NCBI GenBank assembly: GCA_030587605.1
Contig: JAUQYT010000032.1
Location: 1-5,286 of the forward strand
DNA length: 5,286 bases
Direction: 5' to 3'
DNA from: Candidatus Njordarchaeum guaymasense
Lineage (GTDB): Archaea; Asgardarchaeota; Njordarchaeia; Njordarchaeales; Njordarchaeaceae
Part shown: piece after piece, positions 1 to 5,066 of the stretch
Layout: every line of letters begins with the position of its first letter
Numbering within the stretch: position 1 is the first letter of the stretch
Position numbers and translations under genes: made by a program
Notes under the pieces: generated by a model
What the model was told of the DNA's origin: nothing
Database searches by the model: none
The model's input: the letters and a program-made list of their open reading frames with translations, nothing else

Positions 1-689
1 AATATAGTAAACCAGCCAATCATTCTTTTCTCATATTTCGCCCCGATGTCTTCCTTATCAATGTGAAGGTCAGCTTTCCTCGCAATTCTTGTATATGCCA
101 TTAACGAGAACCTGTAGAACAGTAGGACAAAGTAAACAACGTTTCTCGAAAAGACTGAGCTTCCGGCCATGATCATACCTATAGAAATGGTAACCATTGA
201 GGGCATAGTCACCAAGCCGATTATCAAGTATTTCTCCAAACCATCAACGTCAAGTTTACTCACCAATGGATTTTCAGCAGCCTTGAAACTGACCTTGGAC
301 ATCTTTTCACTCAAAGATCCACCTTTTTTTCTTAGAACTGTAACGAAGAGGTAGATCGATCCTATGATGACTGCGAAGAAAGCCACAAATCCCCATAGTA
401 GTAGTTGCTCGAGAATGAAGGCAACAGATTGAAACACTGATAACCCGAATTGCGCTAAGATTACACCTTCATCAACCCCCTGAGAACTGCCAATCCAACC
501 ACTCCACACATCGTTACCCGTAACGCCAAAACCAAAGACTCTAAGCAGACCTACCGAAACACTAGCCCACAGAACTAGGATCAAAGTGGTGCAGATTCGT
601 TTGTAGATGCTAGAACGTATGAAGAGCAAGAGAAACAGTGTGATTATTAGGGGAGGACCCAACTCGAAGATCAACGTCAAATCCGTCAT
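1..689 (-). CDS. Polytopic membrane protein of unknown family, 3' end cut off by the window edge
   Basis: Reading the minus strand from ATG at 689 gives 229 codons without a stop up to the left edge, so the gene is partial at its C-terminal end. I do not recognise the family. Hydrophobic stretches lie at about residues 10-24, 32-54, 83-118 (long enough for two passes), 154-176 and 184-199, so at least five membrane segments are likely. Residues 120-153 form a charged loop starting RKKGG, and residues 200-222 are again charged. A TAA stop lies directly before the ATG in frame, so the start cannot be further upstream. A GGGAG match sits about 12 bases before the ATG, rather far for a ribosome site. 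A promoter-like element and a stem-loop lie upstream. The membrane location is well supported by composition, but no function can be named. A short open frame on the opposite strand (169-354) is a shadow of this gene. Confidence 0.8.
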   Translation of the reverse strand, partial: MTDLTLIFELGPPLIITLFLLLFIRSSIYKRICTTLILVLWASVSVGLLRVFGFGVTGNDVWSGWIGSSQGVDEGVILAQFGLSVFQSVAFILEQLLLWGFVAFFAVIIGSIYLFVTVLRKKGGSLSEKMSKVSFKAAENPLVSKLDVDGLEKYLIIGLVTMPSMVTISIGMIMAGSSVFSRNVVYFVLLFYRFSLMAYTRIARKADLHIDKEDIGAKYEKRMIGWFTI

Positions 690-733
690 TTAGAACTTCA
701 ACTCCCAAGTCTTCACAGTAGCCTATTTTTCCA

Positions 734-754
734 ATCCTTCTCTACTAGAAGGAT
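734..754. repeat. Perfect 8-bp inverted repeat with 5-nt loop in a gene leader
   Basis: ATCCTTCT at 734-741 is followed by five bases (CTACT) and its exact reverse complement AGAAGGAT at 747-754. It lies 45 bases upstream of the membrane protein ATG (689) and downstream of its candidate promoter (800-812), so it would be in the mRNA leader. Neither strand has a run of T directly after it, so it does not look like a terminator. It could be a regulator site or an RNA hairpin; both are inference. Confidence 0.5.
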
Positions 755-799
755 GTACCAATGCTACTAAGCTATTCAGATTCTTGTGGAGCAAGTCAT

Positions 800-812
800 A
801 CTTAAACGTTAT
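800..812 (-). promoter_or_regulatory. Candidate archaeal promoter (BRE/TATA-like) for the membrane protein gene
   Basis: On the minus strand the bases read ATAACGTTTAAGT, an A-rich stretch followed by a TATA-like GTTTAAG. The same 13-mer with one mismatch lies upstream of the glycosyltransferase gene on the same strand (3374-3386). Transcription would start near 778, leaving a leader of about 85-90 nt before ATG 689 that contains the 734-754 stem-loop. The TATA match is imperfect and the leader is long for an archaeon, so this is tentative. Confidence 0.35.
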
Positions 813-933
813 TTCCCAAGGTGGGTCTGTAATCCCAATATCAAATGATCATTACGAGTCTCGCAAGATGCGACTTCAGTTTGGGCACTGGCGTCACTGG
901 TACCAATGAGGGTAGCACGGAAGAAGCAGTCAT

Positions 934-1647
934 CTAGAGGCTATCGCTCAGTAGCCTCCTTCTGATAATTGGATCTCTTTCACCAATTTCCTTCAATACC
1001 TTCTCAAAGTTTTCATCTGGAGACAATTCGCGTTTGAGATATACGCCTGTTCTGCCTACCGCGTCCCGCCTTCTCAGAACCCTAACACGCTCCTCCACTA
1101 AGTCTGTGCTTACACTCAGGAGCTTGGCGACCGAGCTTTCCTTGCCTATAATGGAGCTCTCGTAGTGTCCTCTGGTTGTGGGTTCAATTAGTAGTAGTCT
1201 CTTATCGACCCCGACAACTCTCTTGTCGGCTAGGATCTCATTCAGATCTACGACGCCACCGAACTTGTAGAACTCCCATTCGCGCCGCCTCAGCTTGATC
1301 AACGGAAACGTTATCGTGCGATTCTCTGCTATATCAATATGTGCTTTTATCGCATGTTGAGGCGTTGCCAACTCAATTCTCCTAGAAATGTGGTCAACCT
1401 CTGCTCCTTTCAGAGCCATTTCGACTTTGAACGAGGAGACTTCTATTGGAACGAATATGTCAACGTCACTTGTACTAGACACGTCTCCACGGGCGACGCT
1501 CCCATGGACCGTTGAGGGAATCCCGCTCTCTTGCAGGATCTTCATGTAGTTGGCGGCTTCCTCCCGTATCTGCTTGAGCAACCGCCAGTCCTCGTCAGAG
1601 TATATTACCTCAACTTTGTCTTTGAGTCGTATCACTTTCTCGCGCAT
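934..1647 (-). CDS. Predicted archaeal nucleotidyltransferase (MNT/pol beta fold) with C-terminal winged-helix-like region
   Basis: This 237-residue protein carries the signature of the pol-beta-type nucleotidyltransferase superfamily: HGSVARGD at residues 48-55 followed by SDVD at 60-63. D61 and D63 are the expected metal-binding acids, and D105 in the strand AHIDIAE is the likely third. Such enzymes transfer a nucleotide from an NTP to a small molecule, protein or RNA; the substrate here cannot be read from the sequence. Residues about 165-206 look like a winged helix (helix SSVAKLLS, helix LVEERVRVLRRR, wing GRTGVYLKREL). The overall plan matches a stand-alone archaeal group that I believe is COG1665, from memory. 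The ATG at 1647 is preceded by GGGG seven bases upstream and by a TATA box at 1712-1720. There is no HEPN partner gene next to it, which argues against a MNT/HEPN toxin-antitoxin pair. Domain call strong, biological role unknown. Confidence 0.85.
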   Translation of the reverse strand: MREKVIRLKDKVEVIYSDEDWRLLKQIREEAANYMKILQESGIPSTVHGSVARGDVSSTSDVDIFVPIEVSSFKVEMALKGAEVDHISRRIELATPQHAIKAHIDIAENRTITFPLIKLRRREWEFYKFGGVVDLNEILADKRVVGVDKRLLLIEPTTRGHYESSIIGKESSVAKLLSVSTDLVEERVRVLRRRDAVGRTGVYLKRELSPDENFEKVLKEIGERDPIIRRRLLSDSL

Positions 1648-1711
1648 TACAAGACCCCAGGAAGCCCACGGAAAATGAACTGTGACGCACCATTCACTCT
1701 GACGCGTTTCA

Positions 1712-1720
1712 CTATAATAA
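1712..1720 (-). promoter_or_regulatory. TATA box of the nucleotidyltransferase gene
   Basis: The minus strand reads TTATTATAG, preceded by the purine-rich GGAGAACAAG, which suits a BRE-TATA pair. Transcription would be expected to begin about 25 bases downstream, near 1690, giving a leader of roughly 40 nt before ATG 1647. An ATG at 1693-1691 lies close to the expected start but is out of frame with the gene. Confidence 0.5.
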
Positions 1721-1774
1721 CTTGTTCTCCATCACGGAGAGAGCTGATAGTCTCAAGACCGGCGTGCGTCTCGA

Positions 1775-1791
1775 CTTGTAAGCGCTACAAG
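1775..1791. repeat. 17-bp inverted repeat in the divergent nucleotidyltransferase/Cys-rich region (possible operator)
   Basis: CTTGTA at 1775-1780 and its reverse complement TACAAG at 1786-1791 flank AGCGC, which itself is nearly symmetric, so the whole site is close to a palindrome. It lies about 55 bases upstream of the nucleotidyltransferase TATA box and about 90 bases upstream of the Cys-rich start, between two divergent genes. That position suits a dimeric regulator site, but the arms are short and chance is possible. Confidence 0.35.
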
Positions 1792-1879
1792 ATACTGTGA
1801 GCTAGGAAATCTGTCGTCGAGCTGTATTAGGCGAAAAATTGAAGATGTTTGGCGCCCTACTCCACCATTGGGGACAGAG

Positions 1880-2107
1880 ATGTGTGAGAACTTTGTGTGC
1901 ATCAAACTAGTGGCTGGCGAGTCCAGTAGGGGTTTGCCTGAGCGCTATCTACCAGAACCATGCTTCGAGCATAACAACTGCCAAATATGCGAACTGATCT
2001 ATAACTGCGATTACTGCTTCAGCAAAGACAAATGCAGATATGCTACGGGAAAAACCACAGCGAAGATCCAGCGAGAAAGAGAGACAGCGAGCACTCCGGA
2101 AACGTGA
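1880..2107 (+). CDS. Small cysteine-rich protein with three tandem C-x5-C-x2 units, function unknown
   Basis: From ATG at 1880 the frame encodes 75 residues with eight cysteines (2, 7, 28, 34, 37, 43, 46, 52). The last six form three consecutive nine-residue units, CFEHNNCQI, CELIYNCDY and CFSKDKCRY, each C-x5-C-x2. This gives two CxxC pairs (34/37 and 43/46), typical of zinc or iron-sulfur binding, though the spacing matches no family I know, including ferredoxins and common zinc ribbons. The tail from residue 58 is Lys/Arg/Glu/Thr-rich and probably disordered. There is no signal peptide or membrane segment, so it is likely cytoplasmic. A TTG in frame at 1868 could add four residues (LGTE), but ATG is preferred because GGGG at 1870-1873 lies six bases before it. 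It is divergent from the nucleotidyltransferase and convergent with the glycosyltransferase (19-base gap). The ordered cysteine spacing argues that this is a real gene; a metal-binding role is inference. Confidence 0.65.
   Translation: MCENFVCIKLVAGESSRGLPERYLPEPCFEHNNCQICELIYNCDYCFSKDKCRYATGKTTAKIQRERETASTPET
1961..2041 (+). repeat. Three tandem 27-bp units encoding a Cys nonapeptide repeat
   Basis: Residues 28-54 of the small Cys-rich protein divide into three in-frame units of nine codons, each with TGC at codons 1 and 7. Apart from the cysteines, Phe recurs at position 2 of units 1 and 3, and Tyr at position 9 of units 2 and 3. The DNA of the units has diverged, so this is an old or selected protein-level repeat and not a recent DNA duplication. 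Confidence 0.6.
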
Positions 2108-2126
2108 TCAAGAAGGGAATTGTCCA

Positions 2127-3299
2127 CTAACTGGAACCTTTTCTGGCATCAATTGCTTTTCTCAATGCTTCTTCCAACTTGTCGATATGCGCGTCCCATG
2201 TGAAGCTTCTAGCCGTCACGACGGCATTCTTACCCATTCTCAATCTCTCGTTATCGTCCTTTAGAAGCGCAATGATCCTGTCAGCAAGTTCCAAGTGATT
2301 GCGCACGTCTGCGACAAATTGGGCATTGTATCCTTCCTTTAGGTAACTGTACTCGCCTTTGTCAGCAGGAGTCACTACAGGCACGCCTGCACACATGGCT
2401 TCCAGCACCGTGAACGCCTGAGATTCGTGGAATGAAGGATGAACAAAGACGTCAGCGGCAGCATAGACATGAGGCAGATCTTCGGTTCTCAATAGCCCAG
2501 TAAAAATGACCTCAACTCCAGTGACCTTTGAAACGTTTATTCCTTCTTTCCGATATTCCTTAAGATTGGGTCCATAACCCGCAAAAACGTAGCAGACTTT
2601 GGGAACATGCTTGGCGACTTCTGGAATAGTCTTGATCAGGGTTTGAATGTTCTTCTCTTCAGACATCCTGCCTAAGTATAGTACGACCTTGGCGTCTCGT
2701 GGTATCCCAAGCATCTTTCTCGCGGCTGCTCCATTTCCCGATGAGAAGAATTCGAACTCTATTCCGAAAGGATCGTAGAACAAGCGATCCTCTGGTATGC
2801 CTAACCTCAGTATCTTATTCCTGAACCTTTGCGTCGCGAAAAGTATCACGGGGCACCTCAAGTAGAGTCGACGAACGATCAAATCCACGACACGTTTCGG
2901 TAAAGGAAGCCAAACACCTCTACCTATCAACACTTGCTCATCATGCATGCAGAAGAATGCAATGGGCTTCTCTCTTCTCTTGGAGTAAATTATCGAGTAT
3001 ATGCCAAGTGGAGCGATACTAGGAGAGAGTACGACATCAGCCCACCTGATAATCGGAGCACAAATCCTCGATGGAAGACTGAGACGGTAGTAGTTGAACC
3101 TCAACATTGTCAGAGCAGGGTTTCTAATTACTCGGACCCCGTTCTTCTCAAACTCGACCTTCTTGTGCACGGAGAATCCAGGTCCAAGTATGAAAACCTG
3201 GTGTCCCCTTTCTGCGAGCATAGGCACAACTCTATGGAGATATCTTGCGACTCCGTCGACATATGGAGGATAGCTATCAGTTACTATGGCGATCTTCAA
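2127..3299 (-). CDS. Glycosyltransferase family 4 (GT-B fold, retaining)
   Basis: The 390-residue protein has the full plan of a GT4 enzyme, which moves a sugar from a nucleotide-sugar donor to a lipid, sugar or protein acceptor while retaining the anomeric configuration. The N-terminal Rossmann domain opens MKIAIVTDSYPPYVDG, with the acceptor-side glycine loop DGVARY at 15-20 and RGHQVFILGPG at 31-41. The C-terminal donor domain has LYLGRMSEEKN at 207-217 (R211 and K216 are the expected phosphate-binding pair), VFAGYGP at 238-244, and the E-x7-E motif with E292 and E300, followed by AMCAGVPVVTP. The N-terminus resembles the branch containing diacylglycerol glucosyl/sulfoquinovosyl- and GDP-mannose-dependent mannosyltransferases, so glycolipid or surface glycan synthesis at the inner membrane face is plausible but unproven. 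No membrane segment is evident. The start is TTG at 3299: an in-frame TGA at 3323-3321 leaves no ATG upstream, and GGTG lies seven bases before it. It ends 19 bases from the convergent Cys-rich gene. Confidence 0.93.
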   Translation of the reverse strand: MKIAIVTDSYPPYVDGVARYLHRVVPMLAERGHQVFILGPGFSVHKKVEFEKNGVRVIRNPALTMLRFNYYRLSLPSRICAPIIRWADVVLSPSIAPLGIYSIIYSKRREKPIAFFCMHDEQVLIGRGVWLPLPKRVVDLIVRRLYLRCPVILFATQRFRNKILRLGIPEDRLFYDPFGIEFEFFSSGNGAAARKMLGIPRDAKVVLYLGRMSEEKNIQTLIKTIPEVAKHVPKVCYVFAGYGPNLKEYRKEGINVSKVTGVEVIFTGLLRTEDLPHVYAAADVFVHPSFHESQAFTVLEAMCAGVPVVTPADKGEYSYLKEGYNAQFVADVRNHLELADRIIALLKDDNERLRMGKNAVVTARSFTWDAHIDKLEEALRKAIDARKGSS

Positions 3300-3373
3300 A
3301 GAGGGACACCAAGTCGATGTTCAATTATTACAGGCGTATTCATTACGGCGAAACGAATATGTGTTCTATTACG

Positions 3374-3386
3374 ACTTAAACATTAT
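3374..3386 (-). promoter_or_regulatory. Candidate promoter of the glycosyltransferase gene
   Basis: The minus strand reads ATAATGTTTAAGT, matching 12 of 13 bases with the element at 800-812 upstream of the membrane protein gene. Transcription would start near 3350 and give a leader of about 50 nt before TTG 3299. The recurrence on the same strand upstream of two genes raises the chance that it is a real BRE/TATA element, but GTTTAAG is not an ideal TATA box. Confidence 0.4.
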
Positions 3387-3513
3387 CAATTGCGCACTTA
3401 ATTCTTTGTCTGATCGGGAAACAACTAGTTTATTAACCGCCTGTTGACAAGCCTTTCATGCAAACTACGCATTCGATAGAATATTACTCGGAACTACCTC
3501 GACGAAGCACAGT

Positions 3514-3526
3514 CAAACCTATATAG
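3514..3526 (+). promoter_or_regulatory. BRE/TATA promoter of the amidohydrolase-YjbQ operon
   Basis: CAAACC (3514-3519) precedes TATATAG (3520-3526), the best TATA match in the window. The expected transcription start is about 25 bases on, near 3548, leaving a leader of about 25 nt with the ribosome site GGGAG before TTG 3574. Spacing and sequence both fit an archaeal promoter. Confidence 0.65.
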
Positions 3527-3559
3527 AACAAACTGCCCCGTTTGTTTCACATAATCAGT

Positions 3560-3564
3560 GGGAG
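3560..3564 (+). promoter_or_regulatory. Shine-Dalgarno site supporting the TTG start of the amidohydrolase
   Basis: GGGAG lies nine bases before TTG at 3574. The nearby ATG at 3567 opens a different frame that stops after four codons, so it is not the start. This site, together with the N-terminus MIDFHTH typical of the family, favours TTG 3574. Confidence 0.6.
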
Positions 3565-3573
3565 AAATGGATC

Positions 3574-4428
3574 TTGATTGACTTCCACACTCATCCTGTT
3601 CTGATAAAAGAAATCGTTGAGCAGTCTGAGAAACTAACGAAAGCAGTCAGGAAAGTATTCAACCTACAGAATGCCTTGCAACCTCTTGAGACTTTCAAAA
3701 AACAGATGGAAGTAGCTGGAATAGCAAAGTCCGTGTTGCTCCCGATAGATTGCTCAACAGCCCACGACTGCAAGATATTCTCGAACGAACAGATTGCAGA
3801 CTTAGCCCGAGACAACGACTTCTTCATAGGATTCGCCAGCGTAGACCCACACAAACGAGAAGCTCCAGAACAGCTTACCAAAGCAGTCGTCGGCCTCGGA
3901 CTAAAAGGCCTGAAACTGGATCCAAGCCTGCAACAATTCTACCCGAACGACAAGGAGAAAGCTTACCCCGTGTTCAAGGAAGCGAGCAGACTAAAGATAC
4001 CAGTTGTCATCCATGCGGGTATGACGTGGGAATCAGACGCCATGATGAAGTACAGTCACCCAAGTTTGCTTGAGGATGTGGCCCACGACTTCCCAAAGCT
4101 CAAAATCGTAATCGCTCACATGGGTTGGCCATGGGTTCTTGACTCCGTCGCACTAGCACTCAAGTACCCAAACGTCTACCTAGATACTTCATGTCTCTAC
4201 GCCGACACCCCGAGAGAATTTATTGAATACGTCTTCACCAAGCAAGTTCCTATAACACTCATAGAACGAAGCTTGAATAGGAAGATTGTCTTCGGATCAA
4301 ACTACCCGCGAATTGAGACACATAAAATGGTCACAGCAGTCAAAAACATCTTGCACGAATCCGACGTCGTGCAGAATATTTTTCACACCAACGCCTCAGA
4401 ACTACTCGGACAGACCAGTAGAGAATAA
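3574..4428 (+). CDS. TIM-barrel amidohydrolase family protein (amidohydrolase_2 / COG2159 type), with Asn at the usual metal-Asp position
   Basis: The 284 residues follow the compact amidohydrolase_2 plan, a metal-dependent TIM barrel that includes hydrolases and decarboxylases of the ACMSD and resorcylate decarboxylase type. The family landmarks appear in order: HTH at strand 1 (H5, H7), GFASVDP at 86-92, GLKLDP at 112-117 (K114), VVIHAGMTWE at 144-153 (H147), IVIAHMGWPW at 178-187 (H182), and VFGSNYP at 239-245, then NASELLG near the end. Strand 8 normally carries GSDYP or GSDWP, where the Asp binds metal or acts as base; here it is Asn (N243, codon AAC at 4300-4302). The length is normal for the smaller members and there is no signal peptide, so it is probably cytoplasmic. 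The start is TTG, supported by GGGAG at 3560-3564 and a TATA box at 3520. The YjbQ-like gene follows after 47 bases on the same strand, suggesting one operon. Fold call strong; the substrate, and whether it is active, are open. Confidence 0.88.
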   Translation: MIDFHTHPVLIKEIVEQSEKLTKAVRKVFNLQNALQPLETFKKQMEVAGIAKSVLLPIDCSTAHDCKIFSNEQIADLARDNDFFIGFASVDPHKREAPEQLTKAVVGLGLKGLKLDPSLQQFYPNDKEKAYPVFKEASRLKIPVVIHAGMTWESDAMMKYSHPSLLEDVAHDFPKLKIVIAHMGWPWVLDSVALALKYPNVYLDTSCLYADTPREFIEYVFTKQVPITLIERSLNRKIVFGSNYPRIETHKMVTAVKNILHESDVVQNIFHTNASELLGQTSRE

Positions 4429-4475
4429 GAAGAAGCGGAACACTTCATCCAAGAGGCGAACTTGAAACGAAGAAC

Positions 4476-4919
4476 ATGAGGACTTACACCAAACGTATTG
4501 GAATTCAAACAAACGATTTCCAAGACATAATAAACGTCACAGACTATGTCAAGCAAGCAGTGAAGGACTCAGGAATCGCAAATGGCATACTCTATGTCAT
4601 GACAATGCACACGACAACAGGCATCACAGTAAATGAGGATGCTGAATGTATACGACGAGACATACTAACACTCTTCAAGAGGCTTGTTCCGGAAGAAGGA
4701 GATTACCGGCACGCGAGATACCTGGATTTTGATGGGAGACTCGGTGTCAATGCCCCAAGCCACTTGCGAAGCGTTATAGCCGGGAATCACACAGTCATAC
4801 TGTTGCAAGACGGCAAACTGGTGGTAGGCCAGAGGCAGTCCATATTCTTCCTAGAGTTCGACGGACCTCAACACCGCGAGTTCGTTATCACCATTATTGG
4901 TGAAATTGGTGGGGTCTGA
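4476..4919 (+). CDS. YjbQ / UPF0047 family protein (COG0432), secondary thiamine-phosphate-synthase-like
   Basis: The 147-residue protein matches the YjbQ/UPF0047 family along its whole length: MHTTTGITVNEDAE at 44-57 (H45, E54), GDYRHARY at 75-82 (H79), GVNAPSHL at 90-97 (H96), then DGKLVVGQRQSIFFLEFDGP at 112-131. The conserved histidines probably form a metal site, which is inference from their conservation. E. coli YjbQ has a weak thiamine-phosphate synthase activity that can replace ThiE, hence the usual database name, but the physiological role of the family is not settled. No other thiamine gene lies in the window. ATG at 4476 is the natural start although no good ribosome site is close; the nearest GAGG (4453-4456) is about 20 bases away. 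It lies 47 bases after the amidohydrolase with no obvious promoter between, so co-transcription is likely. Family call is firm; specific function is not. Confidence 0.9.
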   Translation: MRTYTKRIGIQTNDFQDIINVTDYVKQAVKDSGIANGILYVMTMHTTTGITVNEDAECIRRDILTLFKRLVPEEGDYRHARYLDFDGRLGVNAPSHLRSVIAGNHTVILLQDGKLVVGQRQSIFFLEFDGPQHREFVITIIGEIGGV

Positions 4920-4961
4920 AACCAGAGAGAATGCAGGTCGGTCATAGAAACAATCTTAAAA

Positions 4962-4980
4962 CTATTTCTAACCTTGTTTT
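4962..4980 (+). terminator. T-rich stretch, possible archaeal terminator after the YjbQ gene
   Basis: About 43 bases after the stop codon the plus strand becomes T-rich, with short runs ending in TTGTTTT. Archaeal transcription often ends at such T-rich stretches without a hairpin. The runs are short, so this is a weak call. Confidence 0.3.
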
Positions 4981-5018
4981 CGCACAACCAACTAGCTTGA
5001 TAACAATTCATGCGAATA

Positions 5019-5032
5019 GAAAATCTTATCTA
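5019..5032 (+). promoter_or_regulatory. Candidate BRE/TATA promoter of the phospholipase-C-like gene
   Basis: GAAAAT followed by CTTATCTA resembles a BRE plus a degenerate TATA box. Transcription would start near 5053 and leave a leader of about 14 nt holding the GGTG ribosome site before the TTG start. The TATA part is imperfect. Confidence 0.35.
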
Positions 5033-5056
5033 CGAGTACAAATCTTCACGATGCAC

Positions 5057-5060
5057 GGTG
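5057..5060 (+). promoter_or_regulatory. Shine-Dalgarno-like GGTG before the TTG start of the phospholipase-C-like gene
   Basis: GGTG lies six bases before TTG 5067 and nine before TTG 5070. An in-frame TAA at 5061-5063 rules out any earlier start, so one of these two TTG codons, or a much later codon that would cut into the signal peptide, must begin the gene. Confidence 0.45.
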
Positions 5061-5066
5061 TAATTC

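Noticed and set aside
755..908. Direct repeat GTACCAATG at 755-763 and 900-908, and CACTGG doubled near 886-900
   Set aside because: Matches of six to nine bases within a few hundred bases are expected by chance, and they show no array or regular spacing.
841..937. Two 30-residue frames on opposite strands (minus 933-841, directly after the nucleotidyltransferase stop; plus 845-937)
   Set aside because: They are very short, mutually antisense, low in distinctive composition, and lack other support. The minus one follows TAG immediately, which could suggest coupling, but nothing else supports it.
934..1647. Nucleotidyltransferase as the antitoxin of a MNT/HEPN toxin-antitoxin pair
   Set aside because: No HEPN-type gene adjoins it, and the protein is longer than minimal MNT antitoxins, with an added C-terminal region.
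1531..1800. Plus-strand open frame of 89 codons over the nucleotidyltransferase start and its promoter
   Set aside because: It runs antisense to a well-supported gene and its product resembles no protein family; it is a shadow.
1648..1879. Possible tRNA or small RNA gene in the divergent intergenic region
   Set aside because: No T-loop GTTCRANNC sequence or cloverleaf arms were found; the small hairpins present do not assemble into a known RNA.
2040..2264. Plus-strand open frame of 74 codons spanning the end of the Cys-rich gene and the glycosyltransferase C-terminus
   Set aside because: It overlaps two better genes, has no recognisable motif and no ribosome site of note.
2934..3401. Plus-strand open frame of 155 codons
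   Set aside because: It lies opposite the strongly conserved N-terminal half of the glycosyltransferase and shows no domain features.
3591..4073. Minus-strand (3591-3881) and plus-strand (3750-4073) frames inside the amidohydrolase
   Set aside because: Both overlap the conserved amidohydrolase frame; the plus-strand one has an Arg/Thr/Pro-rich composition typical of out-of-frame reading.
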